Of a stretch of DNA of 64,000 bases, positions 24,729-33,962 are shown one piece after another. Both the position numbers and the translations under genes were made by a program. Source of the DNA: Gemmatimonadota bacterium. Lineage in GTDB: Bacteria > Gemmatimonadota > Gemmatimonadetes > Longimicrobiales > Gaopeijiaceae. A model generated the notes under the pieces. That model did no database searches and was not told the origin of the DNA. It was given only the letters and a program-made list of their open reading frames with translations. How positions within the stretch are numbered: the first letter of the stretch is position 1; every line of letters begins with the position of its first letter. The DNA is taken from positions 62,001 through 126,000 of the forward strand of contig DQPL01000089.1 in assembly GCA_015664885.1 (NCBI GenBank). The letters run 5' to 3'.

Positions 24729-26375
24729 CTAGTTGATCACCTGACCATGCTTCCCCTCGGCCTGAACCACTTCATCGTAGGCCTCGAGAGCTTTACGCTT
24801 CCAGCGGATCGACTCGGGGTCGATCGCGTCACGCCTGTTCTGAGGAGCGGCACCCGGGTTGCCCGCGCCACCGAAGGAGTAGATCTCCATCAGCAGCAGG
24901 TCCAGCTCGGCGCCCGGCACCGGGAACTGAATCGTGGTGTTCGTTACCAGGTCTCCCCAGCCACGATCATCGAAGAAGTCCGACCCTGCGCCGTAGTGGA
25001 ACAGCTCAATGCGCTTTTCGTACTTGATCGCCTCCCACAGGTCTTGGCAAGCACCGGTCGTGGGATGCCGTGGCACGCAACGGGCCGATTGGTCACCGTC
25101 TACGGTCACCGGAGGTAACTCGCCGTTGGCGACGCGGTGCACGTTGATCAGGTCCGCGGCACCCTGCATGTTGCCCGTCCGGTAGAGAGCCTCGGCCTTG
25201 ATGTAGTCGAGCTCCTTGGCCGGGAACGCACCGTGGATGCCGTTGCCACTGTTCAAACGTATGTGACGCCACCGCGAGTCGACGTAGTTCCCCCAGTGGT
25301 ACGTGCCACGCTCCGCGCGCATGTTGTTACCAGCTTGGAACTTCTGGTATTTTCCGTCCGCCGTCGGCGAACCGGCCGTGATGCGGCGGTCGTCCGTGTC
25401 GATATGGAACGGAGTGCGCAACTGGACGTTGGTGAGATTGGCCCACGCCTGGAACTCGCCGCTCTGGTCTGAGGGTCCGATCCATTGATAGTCCGACCGC
25501 CCCCAACCTTCGTGGGATCCCGCACGATAGTGCAGACGGGACCACGCCCAGTTGGTGTCGTCGCCGAGCAACTCGAAGTCCGTGTTGCCCGCGGCTGCGA
25601 CTTCGGCCAGCACCCCGCTCCAGTTCACTGCGGCGCGCGCGGCTTCGTCGCGCGCTACCTCGATCATCAGCCTCGCTTTGTAGGCATGCGCCATCTCAGC
25701 CAAACGCCCGTTGCTCCAGGAGCTGTTGTAACCGACCCAGGCCGCGGGTATCGTGAACGATGAGCTCGCCCCCGAGACGGCTGCGTCGAACTTGGCGATC
25801 GCGGCCGCCGCGACCTCCGTGTACGAAGACAGTTCCGGCAGAGCATTCGGATCATCGAGAGAAGTATTCTCGTCGATGATGAACGCCTTATCGAACGTCG
25901 TGGCGATCCGCGCAAGCGCCATGCCTTGAACGAACGAAGCGAACGCTAGCGCGCGGGCGTTGTCGGCACCGTCTACGCCTAACGCAACACCGCCCTGGAC
26001 CGCGAGAACGCCGTCCCGAACACCAGACAGCGCCTTGTAACTGTCGCGCCACACATTGAACAACGACGATGCATATGTAGCCGACGGATCGTTGTTCCAG
26101 CCCTCTCTGGGCTCAGAACCCATCTCGCGCATCCCGAAGTTGCCCCATGACGACGACCATGCGTCGGCCATGGTGGTCATCGGGATGAAGATGCGACTGT
26201 AGTGCCCCGATCCCCACCAACTCGAGAACGAGCCGGCGATGAGGGCCTCTACGTCGGTGGGGGTGGAGATCGCGCGCTCGCGGTCCGGATCGTTGAGGTT
26301 GACCACCTCAAGGTCACCGCATGCCGCTGCGCTTACTGCGATCACTACCACAGCAAGAAGTTTAGACAGCTTCAT
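24729..26375 (-). CDS. SusD/RagB-type outer-membrane lipoprotein
   Basis: The 548-residue product starts with a lipoprotein signal (LLAVVVIAVSAAACGD, cysteine about 19) followed by DLEVVNLNDPDRERA, the usual SusD N-terminus. Helical TPR-like stretches (ALAFASFVQGMALARIATTFDKAF, LAEMAHAYKARLMIEVARDE) and a C-terminal LWEAIKYEKRIELFHYGAGSDFFDDR block, typical of the family, are visible. SusD proteins are surface lids that bind nutrients for the SusC transporter. The gene follows susC with nine bases between, forming one operon closed by the terminator at 24652-24690. No glycoside hydrolase is nearby, so the substrate may be peptide or other organic matter. Confidence 0.9.
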   Translation of the reverse strand: MKLSKLLAVVVIAVSAAACGDLEVVNLNDPDRERAISTPTDVEALIAGSFSSWWGSGHYSRIFIPMTTMADAWSSSWGNFGMREMGSEPREGWNNDPSATYASSLFNVWRDSYKALSGVRDGVLAVQGGVALGVDGADNARALAFASFVQGMALARIATTFDKAFIIDENTSLDDPNALPELSSYTEVAAAAIAKFDAAVSGASSSFTIPAAWVGYNSSWSNGRLAEMAHAYKARLMIEVARDEAARAAVNWSGVLAEVAAAGNTDFELLGDDTNWAWSRLHYRAGSHEGWGRSDYQWIGPSDQSGEFQAWANLTNVQLRTPFHIDTDDRRITAGSPTADGKYQKFQAGNNMRAERGTYHWGNYVDSRWRHIRLNSGNGIHGAFPAKELDYIKAEALYRTGNMQGAADLINVHRVANGELPPVTVDGDQSARCVPRHPTTGACQDLWEAIKYEKRIELFHYGAGSDFFDDRGWGDLVTNTTIQFPVPGAELDLLLMEIYSFGGAGNPGAAPQNRRDAIDPESIRWKRKALEAYDEVVQAEGKHGQVIN

Positions 26376-26384
26376 GTCGGTCTC

Positions 26385-29300
26385 CTAGAAAACTAGTTCG
26401 AGAACCGCCGTAATCATACGGAAGTTCGGGTATTGGTAGTAATCCTCGGTGCCGATGATGCCACCGACCTCGGGATCGTAGCCCTGGTAATCGGTCCAAG
26501 TGAAGATGTTACGACCCGTGAGGGAAACGGCCATGGACTCGAGGCCCATGCCACCACCACCAAGACGCTCAAGCAGCTCGCTGTCCAGCGTGTAGCGCAG
26601 TCCGAGCTCGCGCAGCTTGATGTAGGTGCCGTCTTCTACGTAGTGGTCGTTGTCGGCGAAGATGTTGTAGAGGTCCGAGTAGTAAGCCACAGGCTTCTTG
26701 AGACCATCTTCCTTGCCGTACTGATCCGTCTCACCGCTGCGCCAGTCGCGCGCGGCCCACTGACGTGTGGAGTTGTACTTGTCTGCACCGAACTCACCGT
26801 CGAACAGCACGTTGAGCTGCAGGTTGCCACGGCGGATCGTGTTCGACCAGTTCAGGTTGAAGTCCGGAACCGCTACGCCGAGGAACAAGAAGGGGCTTCC
26901 CGTGTCCGGGTCCTTCATCTTGATGGGCCGGCCCCACTTCTCGCCGTTTGCGCCCGACGTGCCCCAGAGACCCTTGGCGATGCCGTCGGTGTAGCTGTTG
27001 CCGGCACCGACGTAGACCATGTATCCATCGTCGTTGGCCTGGAACATCGAGCAGTCGGTGCCCGCGGCCAGGTCGGCGCAACTCCGGGACCAGCGATCGC
27101 CGTAGAACGTGCCCAGCGCCTCACCCTCACGGATGTAGGTCGAGCCGCGGCGATATGCCGGTCGGTTGAGGTACGTGATTTCCTGCCTGGTACGGTCGTA
27201 GTTGATGCGCGACGACCAACCCATGTTCGGACTGTCGATGATCGCGGCTTCGATCGAGCCTTCCCACGTGTTGCTCTCGAGCGTACCGGCATTCTGCCAC
27301 TGGCTCCGGAAGCCTGCGTAACCCGGTAGCGGCACGTTGATCAGTTGATCTTCGATCTTGTTCTCGACGTACGCAGCTGTGATCATGAATTTGCCGTACA
27401 ACAACATCTCCAAACCAAACTCCTGCTCGGTGGACAGCTCAGGCTTGAGCTGGGTGTTGCCTAGCGTGTTCGGCGAGATGATGCCGCCCGAAACGCTGTA
27501 GGTCTCGTACTGGTTGGAGAAACTCGGACGACCGCCGGCCGTCCCGACCGAGTAGCGCAGCTTGAACTCGTCCATAAAGTCGATGGGCCACCAGCTTTCC
27601 TGCGCTATGCGCCACGCAGCGGAAGCACGGAAGTACGTCTGCCAGCGCTCCTTGGGGCCGAACAGCGAGCTGCCGTCGCGGCGCACCAGGAAGTCACCCA
27701 TGTACTTGCCCTGATAGTCGAGTGAGCTGATGAAGAAGTAACCCTGCGCAATGACGTCGCTCAGGCTCGACGAAGCCGTCGTCTGACCGGGTTCCGTGTT
27801 GTCCAGAACAAAGACGTTGCCGACGGTGAAGTTCTGACCCGTGACGCTGTAGTTCTCGCCGTGCTGATCCTCGAGCAGGTACCGCATCTTGGTGCGCGTG
27901 GTGAGGTCACCGAACGCACGGTTGAACGAAGCCGTGATCGACGCATTGATGTCGTTGCTGAGGCTGTTGTAACGGTGCAGCGAACCTGGGTCACGAGTGA
28001 TCGGCTGACCCGGCCCCAACTGTGTCTGCGCGTAGTTCAACGGAATGATGTTGAGCCGGTGGAAGTCGTACCGGTCGACGCTGTAGTTGGCTTCGAGGTC
28101 GAACCACGAGGCTGGGGACCAGCGCGCGTCCACCGCAGCCATGAAGCGCTGACGGTCGTCGTTGTAGTCCCGGTTCTCGATGCTGTACAGCGGGTTCCCC
28201 GTATTAGCGTGCGGGTCGGGGTTGATGAAGAGGCAGCCGCCCATCTTCTCGGCGAGCTTGCACTCCATGTCGTCCGGGTTCCGCGCGGCGAGATTAATGT
28301 GCGGGCCCATGAACGTCAGGCTGTAGAAGACGCTGCCGGTGACTTCGTCCTGATGGGACTTCGCGTAGTACGTGTTCAACGAGATGCTGAAGTTGTCGCG
28401 AACCTGGTGATCCAGGTTGACGCGGAACGTGCGACGGTCAAAGCCGTCGTTCCCCGCCATGACCCCCTGCTCTGCGCTGTTCGAGAACGACGCGCGGTAG
28501 TTCGTGTTACCCGAGCGGCCTTCGACCGCGATGTAGTTGACGTACGCGTCACCGGGATTGAAAAACAGATCGATCTGATCGTAGAGCGTGCCCGGATACG
28601 CGTTGTCCTGGAAGGCCGTATCAGGCGTGCCGCCATCAGCGAGCATGGGATCGCCGCTGTTGTACGGGTCGTTGTAGTCTACGAAATTGCCGTCTGAGTC
28701 GATGAAGTTACCCTGCGCGTCGAGCGCGTAGGGGTGGTACTTCGTCAGCGCGATCGAGTTGACGAGGTCGGACTTGCCGTACTCGTTGCGCACGGTCATG
28801 CGCGACTGATCGACTCGCAGGCCAGCGCCGCGGCGCGTCCTGATGTTGATCACGCCGTTCGATGCACGCGAGCCGTAGAGTGAGGCAGCGGCTGCGCCCT
28901 TCACGATTTCTACCGACTCGACGTCGAGTGCGTCGATGTCGGCCATCGTGTTGTCCGTGATCACGCCGTCGATGATGACGAGCGGCGAGTTACTCTTCGA
29001 GATGCTCGTCGGGCCACGCAGCATGATCTGCGCCGCGTCACCCGGCTTGCCGCTGCCGCTCTGTACTTTCACACCAGCGACTTGGGCCTGGAGAAGTCCG
29101 TCGGCGGACGGCGCCGGTATCGGCATGTCCGAGAAGTCCAGGTGCTCCACCGTGAACGGCAGCTTGATGCGAGGAGTCGAACCCGCCACGCCGGTCACGA
29201 TCAGCTCCTGCAGACGCAGGGCCGTGCCCCTAAGTCCCACCTCTACGATGGTTGTCTGACCCGCGGTCACCGTGATGGTCTGGGTGCCTGACGTGTAGCC

Positions 29301-29555
29301 GATGATCTCGGTAGTTAGCTCGTGCGAACCGGTCGGCACGTTGAGAATGAGGAACCGGCCCTGGTTGTTCGACAGTCCGCCAATATTGAGGGCGGAAATG
29401 TAAACCTGGGCCGATTCTAGAGTCTGCCCGGTCTCCTGGTCGGCGACTGTACCGGTGATGGTACCGGTCGCCTGCGCCAGAACGGGCGCGGCCGAGACAG
29501 CAAAAACCAGCGCTGCCCCTGCCAAAATCGGAATGCACTTACCCCAAAATTTCAT
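26385..29555 (-). CDS. SusC/RagA-type TonB-dependent receptor
   Basis: The 1056-residue outer-membrane transporter begins with a Sec signal (CIPILAGAALVFAVSAAPVLAQ). A carboxypeptidase-D-like regulatory domain follows (GTITGTVADQETGQTLESAQ), then the plug with the SusC signature ASLYGSRASNGVINIRTRRG, preceded by LVIIDGVITDNTMADIDALD. The long barrel ends in a terminal phenylalanine (ITAVLELVF), the expected C-terminal signal for barrel assembly. The ATG at 29555 is chosen because it directly precedes the signal peptide; earlier in-frame residues look non-coding. It pairs with SusD downstream to import bound nutrients using TonB energy. Confidence 0.93.
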   Translation of the reverse strand: MKFWGKCIPILAGAALVFAVSAAPVLAQATGTITGTVADQETGQTLESAQVYISALNIGGLSNNQGRFLILNVPTGSHELTTEIIGYTSGTQTITVTAGQTTIVEVGLRGTALRLQELIVTGVAGSTPRIKLPFTVEHLDFSDMPIPAPSADGLLQAQVAGVKVQSGSGKPGDAAQIMLRGPTSISKSNSPLVIIDGVITDNTMADIDALDVESVEIVKGAAAASLYGSRASNGVINIRTRRGAGLRVDQSRMTVRNEYGKSDLVNSIALTKYHPYALDAQGNFIDSDGNFVDYNDPYNSGDPMLADGGTPDTAFQDNAYPGTLYDQIDLFFNPGDAYVNYIAVEGRSGNTNYRASFSNSAEQGVMAGNDGFDRRTFRVNLDHQVRDNFSISLNTYYAKSHQDEVTGSVFYSLTFMGPHINLAARNPDDMECKLAEKMGGCLFINPDPHANTGNPLYSIENRDYNDDRQRFMAAVDARWSPASWFDLEANYSVDRYDFHRLNIIPLNYAQTQLGPGQPITRDPGSLHRYNSLSNDINASITASFNRAFGDLTTRTKMRYLLEDQHGENYSVTGQNFTVGNVFVLDNTEPGQTTASSSLSDVIAQGYFFISSLDYQGKYMGDFLVRRDGSSLFGPKERWQTYFRASAAWRIAQESWWPIDFMDEFKLRYSVGTAGGRPSFSNQYETYSVSGGIISPNTLGNTQLKPELSTEQEFGLEMLLYGKFMITAAYVENKIEDQLINVPLPGYAGFRSQWQNAGTLESNTWEGSIEAAIIDSPNMGWSSRINYDRTRQEITYLNRPAYRRGSTYIREGEALGTFYGDRWSRSCADLAAGTDCSMFQANDDGYMVYVGAGNSYTDGIAKGLWGTSGANGEKWGRPIKMKDPDTGSPFLFLGVAVPDFNLNWSNTIRRGNLQLNVLFDGEFGADKYNSTRQWAARDWRSGETDQYGKEDGLKKPVAYYSDLYNIFADNDHYVEDGTYIKLRELGLRYTLDSELLERLGGGGMGLESMAVSLTGRNIFTWTDYQGYDPEVGGIIGTEDYYQYPNFRMITAVLELVF

Positions 29556-30039
29556 CGGGTGCCTCCGCGGGGGTTGGGAAGAGCGCGTAGGATGGTCGTC
29601 CCCCACGCGCGCGAACGAGCGTCCTAGCCCTCGTGGGCTGGAACACCAATATGGAAACGATCCCTTGGCCTGATCGGCCAACGGTTCGATCACTTACAAC
29701 AGTTTGTCGGAGAGTTTCGAACGGAAAACGCTTCAAAAGCTCAACTCCGAGTAGCACGGACAATATGGGACTCCCCCCTCACACCACCTCACCCGCCACC
29801 CTAAGGAGCCTTCCTCCTGACCAGAAATCTCCTGGCGATCATAAACTGTGACGCCAGCATGGCCAATGTCAAGCAGCAATCGTCCCTGGGTTACGAGAGC
29901 TTTCGTCGTTCGGCACCCTTTAGCCACGATCGTGTTTGAGGCGTAAGCCGAGCTTGCACTAGCTTCATGGGGCGGACGCGCTGGCATTCCGCTTGCATCG
30001 GTACCGGACAGACACTCCTTACCGACGGAAGCCGCACTG
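29556..30039. other. 484-base divergent intergenic region between susC and the PBP1A gene
   Basis: No convincing gene is present. The region holds a candidate minus-strand promoter for susC (29838-29866) and a perfect 6-bp hairpin TTGGCC/GGCCAA with loop TGATC at 29665-29681, within what would be a susC leader of about 270 bases. The part near 30039 must hold the PBP1A promoter, but I see no strong -35/-10 pair there. Confidence 0.5.
29838..29866 (-). promoter_or_regulatory. Candidate sigma70-type promoter for susC-susD
   Basis: On the minus strand, TTGGCC (29861-29866) and TATGAT (29838-29843) are separated by exactly 17 bases. A TTGACA overlaps just upstream but at an unfavourable spacing. 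Transcription would begin near 29831, leaving a leader of about 275 bases before susC. Sequence evidence only. Confidence 0.35.
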
Positions 30040-32232
30040 ATGACGAGAGCAAGGCCGGACACCGATAGCGAGCCGGAACGGGGCCTACGCGCCCTCCTCA
30101 GTAGGTTCTGGCACCCCCGGGCTTACCTGCTGGGCAGCGTCTTCCTGGTCGCGGGCGCGATCGGCGGAGTATGGGGCTCCTGGCAGAACATCTGCTCCGG
30201 CGACGGCTGCCCCTCCATCGCGCAGATCCGAACCTTCGAGCACGAGCAGACGAGCAAGCTGTTCTCCTTCGACGGCCGTCAGATTCACGAAATCGGGTTT
30301 GAGCGCCGCTCGCCGGTGTCGATCCACGCCATGCCGGACTATGTCCCCCATGCCGTCGTCGCGATCGAGGACAAGCGCTTCTACGAGCACAACGGGTTCG
30401 ATCCCATCGGAATCGCGCGTGCTGTATTCGGCGTACTCACGTTCCGCAACCTCGGGGGCGGCTCGACCATCACGCAGCAGCTCGCGCGCAATCTCTTCGA
30501 CGAAATCGGCTTCGAACGCCGAATGGTGCGGAAACTCAAGGAAGTTCAGGTCGCACGCGACCTCGAGCGCTCGTATACCAAAGACCAGATCCTGGAAGCT
30601 TATCTGAACGAAATCTACATGGGCCGCGGGTATGGCTTCCAAAACGCAGCGCGGGCCTATCTCGGCAAGAATGTCACCGACGTGAACGTGGCCGAGGCGG
30701 CACTACTGGCGGCGATCCTGAATGTGCCCGCGTGGTACGACCCATTCCGACATCCGGAGCGCGCGAAGAATCGTCGCGACCTGGTCCTGACGCGCATGGC
30801 AGCAGAGGGCTACCTCACCGTCGACGAGGCCGAGCGCTGGAAGCGCTTCCCGTTACCCGACACGGCACCGACGGGGAACGTCACGTCGGTGGCACCCTAC
30901 TTCGAAGAGTGGGTCCGTCAGATCCTGGACGATCGCTTCGGTGCCGAGATCTACCGGAGAGGCCTGCGCATCTTCACAACGCTCGACATCGACATACAGC
31001 GAGCGGCACGAGCATCGATGGAGGAGGGGTGGGCGGCCATCGAGGGAGACACGGTCAACTTCAAGCACCCCCACTATTCCGAGTTCGATACCGTGGCCAA
31101 GTTTCCTGGCTCCACGCCGTACCTGCAGGGAGCGTTCGTAGCGCTCGATCCCGTCACGGGGCACGTGAAAGCGATGATCGGAGGGCGGGACTTCGACCAG
31201 TCCAACTTCGACCGGGCTCGTCAAGCGGAACGCCAGGCGGGCTCCTCTTTCAAGCCGTTCGTATACACGTCGGCGATCGCGAGCGGGATCCCGGCGTCGT
31301 TCGTCATCGTCGACTCCCCAGTTGTGTACCCCCAGGTGAGCGGCGAAGACTGGCGTCCCGCGAACTTCGGCAATGACTTCAAGGGGCCGATGACGATCCG
31401 AGAGGGGCTGGTCACGTCGACGAACATGATCGCGATCAAGCTCGGCTGGGAAGAAGTAGGCATTGAGACCGTAGCGCAGACCGCGCACCGCATGGGCATT
31501 CGGACCGAGATCGAGCGGTTCCCATCGACCACGATCGGTGCCGCCGAGGTCAAGGTGCTCGAGGTTGCTGAAGCGTACTCGACATTCCCGAGCCTGGGCA
31601 CCAAGGTCCGTCCCTTCCCCATCATCCGTGTAGAGGACTCTCAGGGGAACCTACTCTGGGAGCCCCAGCCGGAGCGGACACAGGTGCTCGACAGCCTCGT
31701 CACGCGCATCATGGTGTCGATGCTCGAAGACGTGGTGACGCGCGGAACTGGCGCCAACGTCCGCCGGGCCGGCCTTCCTTTCTCGGTGCAAGCGGGTGGC
31801 AAGACCGGCACGACCAACGACGGCACCGACGTTTGGTTCAACGGCTTCACGCCGAGCTTGGTCGCAACCGTGTGGTTCGGCATGGACTCCCCCGTCCCGA
31901 TCTTCGAGGTGGGGCCGGGCAGGCGCCAGGCGACAGGAGGCGGGCTAGTCGCACCGGTCTGGGGTGCCTTCATGCGTCGCGTGTACGTGGGCGTCGACGG
32001 CGACGAAGACAACGGAGTCGCCGCTCAGCGTCCCTTGCTACCGATGCCGGACCGTATCCCCCTGCTTCCAGGACTGCACACCGTCCTGGTGGATCGAAAG
32101 ACCGGAAAGCTCGCTTCGCGCTGGTGCGCCGAAGAAGACCAGTACCTCGAGTACTACATCCCAGGCACGGCGCCGACCGAGTTCTGCGACCGATCGGATA
32201 GGCGCTTCAGGGTTCCGCGAGGCGGCCGCTAG
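30040..32232 (+). CDS. mrcA: Penicillin-binding protein 1A (bifunctional transglycosylase/transpeptidase)
   Basis: The 730-residue class A PBP has a short cytoplasmic tail and a membrane anchor at about 28-47. The GT51 transglycosylase domain carries catalytic glutamate about 110 in AIEDKRFYEHNGFDPIGI and GGGSTITQQLARNLF. The transpeptidase domain has SSFK (about 402-405), STN (about 460-462) and KTGT (about 588-591). All catalytic residues are present. It polymerises and cross-links peptidoglycan on the periplasmic face of the inner membrane. The symbol follows the E. coli orthologue type; a second class A PBP elsewhere cannot be excluded. Confidence 0.95.
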   Translation: MTRARPDTDSEPERGLRALLSRFWHPRAYLLGSVFLVAGAIGGVWGSWQNICSGDGCPSIAQIRTFEHEQTSKLFSFDGRQIHEIGFERRSPVSIHAMPDYVPHAVVAIEDKRFYEHNGFDPIGIARAVFGVLTFRNLGGGSTITQQLARNLFDEIGFERRMVRKLKEVQVARDLERSYTKDQILEAYLNEIYMGRGYGFQNAARAYLGKNVTDVNVAEAALLAAILNVPAWYDPFRHPERAKNRRDLVLTRMAAEGYLTVDEAERWKRFPLPDTAPTGNVTSVAPYFEEWVRQILDDRFGAEIYRRGLRIFTTLDIDIQRAARASMEEGWAAIEGDTVNFKHPHYSEFDTVAKFPGSTPYLQGAFVALDPVTGHVKAMIGGRDFDQSNFDRARQAERQAGSSFKPFVYTSAIASGIPASFVIVDSPVVYPQVSGEDWRPANFGNDFKGPMTIREGLVTSTNMIAIKLGWEEVGIETVAQTAHRMGIRTEIERFPSTTIGAAEVKVLEVAEAYSTFPSLGTKVRPFPIIRVEDSQGNLLWEPQPERTQVLDSLVTRIMVSMLEDVVTRGTGANVRRAGLPFSVQAGGKTGTTNDGTDVWFNGFTPSLVATVWFGMDSPVPIFEVGPGRRQATGGGLVAPVWGAFMRRVYVGVDGDEDNGVAAQRPLLPMPDRIPLLPGLHTVLVDRKTGKLASRWCAEEDQYLEYYIPGTAPTEFCDRSDRRFRVPRGGR

Positions 32233-32257
32233 TGCAGAGGCCCGTTAGCCACCAGAT

Positions 32258-33592
32258 CTAGAGAGGGACCACCCCGCGCTCGTCGACCCGGTGAGAGACG
32301 AGCTGGCGGAGCTCGGGGGCTTGCTCGACGTCGCCCACGGTCACTGCACGGCGCACCACATGCTCGCCCGTGTTGGCACCCTCGGCGTCCCTGGCGTGCA
32401 CGGTCGCGAGCAGGTCCCCCGCCGACACCTCGTCACCCGGCTGCACGTGCATCTGGAAACCGACGCTCAGGTCCGGTTTCTGATCCATGTTGCGGCGCCC
32501 TCCGCCGAGCGCCACGACTCCCTGCCCCAGCATCTTGGGCGCCACCGCCAGAACGGTGCCTGCGCCCGCCGCAACCACGTCGAGCCTCTCAGGGGCCGTC
32601 ACGAGTCGCTCCGGAGAATCGATCACACCAGTATCTCCGCCCTGCGCCTCCACGAGGCGAGCCAACCGTGCGAGCGCAGCGCCCGAGTCGAGAGCCGCTT
32701 CGACACGTGAGACGGCTGCCTGCTCGGCAAGCCCGGGCTCCGCGAGCCGCACCATCTCGACGGCCTGGAGTTGCACGATCACGCGCAAGTCCTCCGGGCC
32801 CTCTCCGCTCAGGCACAGGATCGCCTCGGCGGTCTCCAAAGCATTGCCGATGGCGTAGCCGAGTGGTCGATCCATCGCGGTAAGCAACGCCACGGTAGGT
32901 AGACCGCGCCCGACACCGATCTCGACCATCGTCTGCGCCAGCTCGATCGCACGATGCTCCTCGGGAATGAATGCCCCGGCGCCGACCTTGACGTCGAGCA
33001 CCAGCCCGGTGAGCCCTTCCGCGAGTTTCTTGCTCATGATACTGGCGGCGATCAGCGGGCGGATGGGTACGGTCGCGGTGACATCGCGCAGCGCGTACAA
33101 ACGCCCGTCCAGCGGAGCGATCTCCGCAGTCTGCCCGATCATCGCACAACCGACTTCCCCGAGGACACGCTGAAATTCGTCCAGCGATAGGTCGGTTCGG
33201 AATCCCGGAATCGCCTCGAGCTTGTCCAGCGTACCACCGGTATGTGCCAAACCGCGCCCGGACATCATGGGCACATAGATGCCCAACGCGGCGACCAGCG
33301 GAGCGAGTGCTATGGAGACCTTATCGCCGACTCCGCCCGTGGAGTGCTTGTCGATGCGGGGGCCGGGCAGGTGACCCAGGTCCAGCACGGTCCCCGAGTG
33401 AAGCATGGTGTGAACGAAGACCTCGGTTTCTTCGGCGTCGAGGCCCTGATGGAATGCGGCCATCAAGAAGGCGGCCATCTGGTAGTCGGGGACCGAGCCT
33501 TCGAGGTACGCCGCAAGGAAAGCCGCGAGGGCTTTTCCGTCTATGGCACCGCCGTCGCGCTTCTGTTCGATGACCCTGCTCGGGATCATCAA
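32258..33592 (-). CDS. deoA: Pyrimidine-nucleoside/thymidine phosphorylase
   Basis: The enzyme splits thymidine or uridine with phosphate in nucleoside salvage. The 444 residues carry the phosphate-binding KHSTGGVGDKVSIALAPLVA, the family block SGRGLAHTGGTLDKLEAIPG, and MSKKLAEGLTGLVLDVKVGAGAF, and end in the C-terminal alpha/beta domain with a glycine loop (ALGGGRRNMDQKPDLSVGF). Whether it is the thymidine-specific (DeoA) or the broader pyrimidine (Pdp) form cannot be told from motifs. It is convergent with the PBP1A gene (25 bases between stops) and begins 46 bases after the YtxH stop. Confidence 0.93.
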   Translation of the reverse strand: MMIPSRVIEQKRDGGAIDGKALAAFLAAYLEGSVPDYQMAAFLMAAFHQGLDAEETEVFVHTMLHSGTVLDLGHLPGPRIDKHSTGGVGDKVSIALAPLVAALGIYVPMMSGRGLAHTGGTLDKLEAIPGFRTDLSLDEFQRVLGEVGCAMIGQTAEIAPLDGRLYALRDVTATVPIRPLIAASIMSKKLAEGLTGLVLDVKVGAGAFIPEEHRAIELAQTMVEIGVGRGLPTVALLTAMDRPLGYAIGNALETAEAILCLSGEGPEDLRVIVQLQAVEMVRLAEPGLAEQAAVSRVEAALDSGAALARLARLVEAQGGDTGVIDSPERLVTAPERLDVVAAGAGTVLAVAPKMLGQGVVALGGGRRNMDQKPDLSVGFQMHVQPGDEVSAGDLLATVHARDAEGANTGEHVVRRAVTVGDVEQAPELRQLVSHRVDERGVVPL

Positions 33593-33638
33593 CGGCGCCT
33601 CCAGCCCATTCCGATCACCCCGCTAGTGTTCAGGCGCC

Positions 33639-33884
33639 CTAGCTCGCGAAGCGCTTCCTGGCCCCATCGATCGCGTCATCGACCTTGCCTTTCACTTCGT
33701 CGGCGAGGTCGTCCCAACGGTCGGTCGCGGAGTCGCGGATGGTGAGGGCAGTCTTCTTGATGCGTCGGCGCGTGCGGTGACCCAACTGCGGAGCCGTGAG
33801 CAAAGCTACGCCGGCGCCAATGACTGCTCCGAGCAGCAGCCCTGAAATGAAGTTGATAACCTGCGTCTCGTGATCGTATTCCAC
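33639..33884 (-). CDS. YtxH-like small membrane protein
   Basis: The GTG at 33884 has GGAGGGGG just upstream, which decides this start. The 81 residues have one membrane helix near the N-terminus (VINFISGLLLGAVIGAGVALLTAP) followed by a basic, helical cytoplasmic tail (RTRRRIKKTALTIRDSATDRWDDLADEVKGK, described here only by its charge pattern). This is the YtxH/gas-vesicle-GvpP-like layout, linked in other bacteria to envelope stress. A good promoter lies across the 78-base gap shared with the divergent V4R gene. Confidence 0.78.
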   Translation of the reverse strand: MEYDHETQVINFISGLLLGAVIGAGVALLTAPQLGHRTRRRIKKTALTIRDSATDRWDDLADEVKGKVDDAIDGARKRFAS

Positions 33885-33918
33885 GGTCCCCCTCCGGTCA
33901 GCGCACGCGCATCGTTGT

Positions 33919-33947
33919 TGTATATTAGCCTTTCCACGTACCGGCAA
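33919..33947 (-). promoter_or_regulatory. Candidate promoter for the YtxH-like gene
   Basis: On the minus strand TTGCCG (33942-33947) and TATACA (33919-33924) are 17 bases apart. The start point would fall near 33912, giving a leader of about 28 bases that contains the GGAGGGGG ribosome site. The same AT-rich patch (TATATT, 33921-33926) could be the -10 of the divergent V4R gene, so the two may be controlled together. Confidence 0.45.
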
Positions 33948-33962
33948 CGAGACGGGAGGACG

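Noticed and set aside
27861-28697. 278-codon plus-strand open frame
   Set aside because: Antisense to the SusC barrel; V/R-rich shadow frame.
29733-30062. 109-codon minus-strand frame across the susC-PBP1A gap
   Set aside because: Overlaps the start of the PBP1A gene and the candidate promoter, with no ribosome site or motif.
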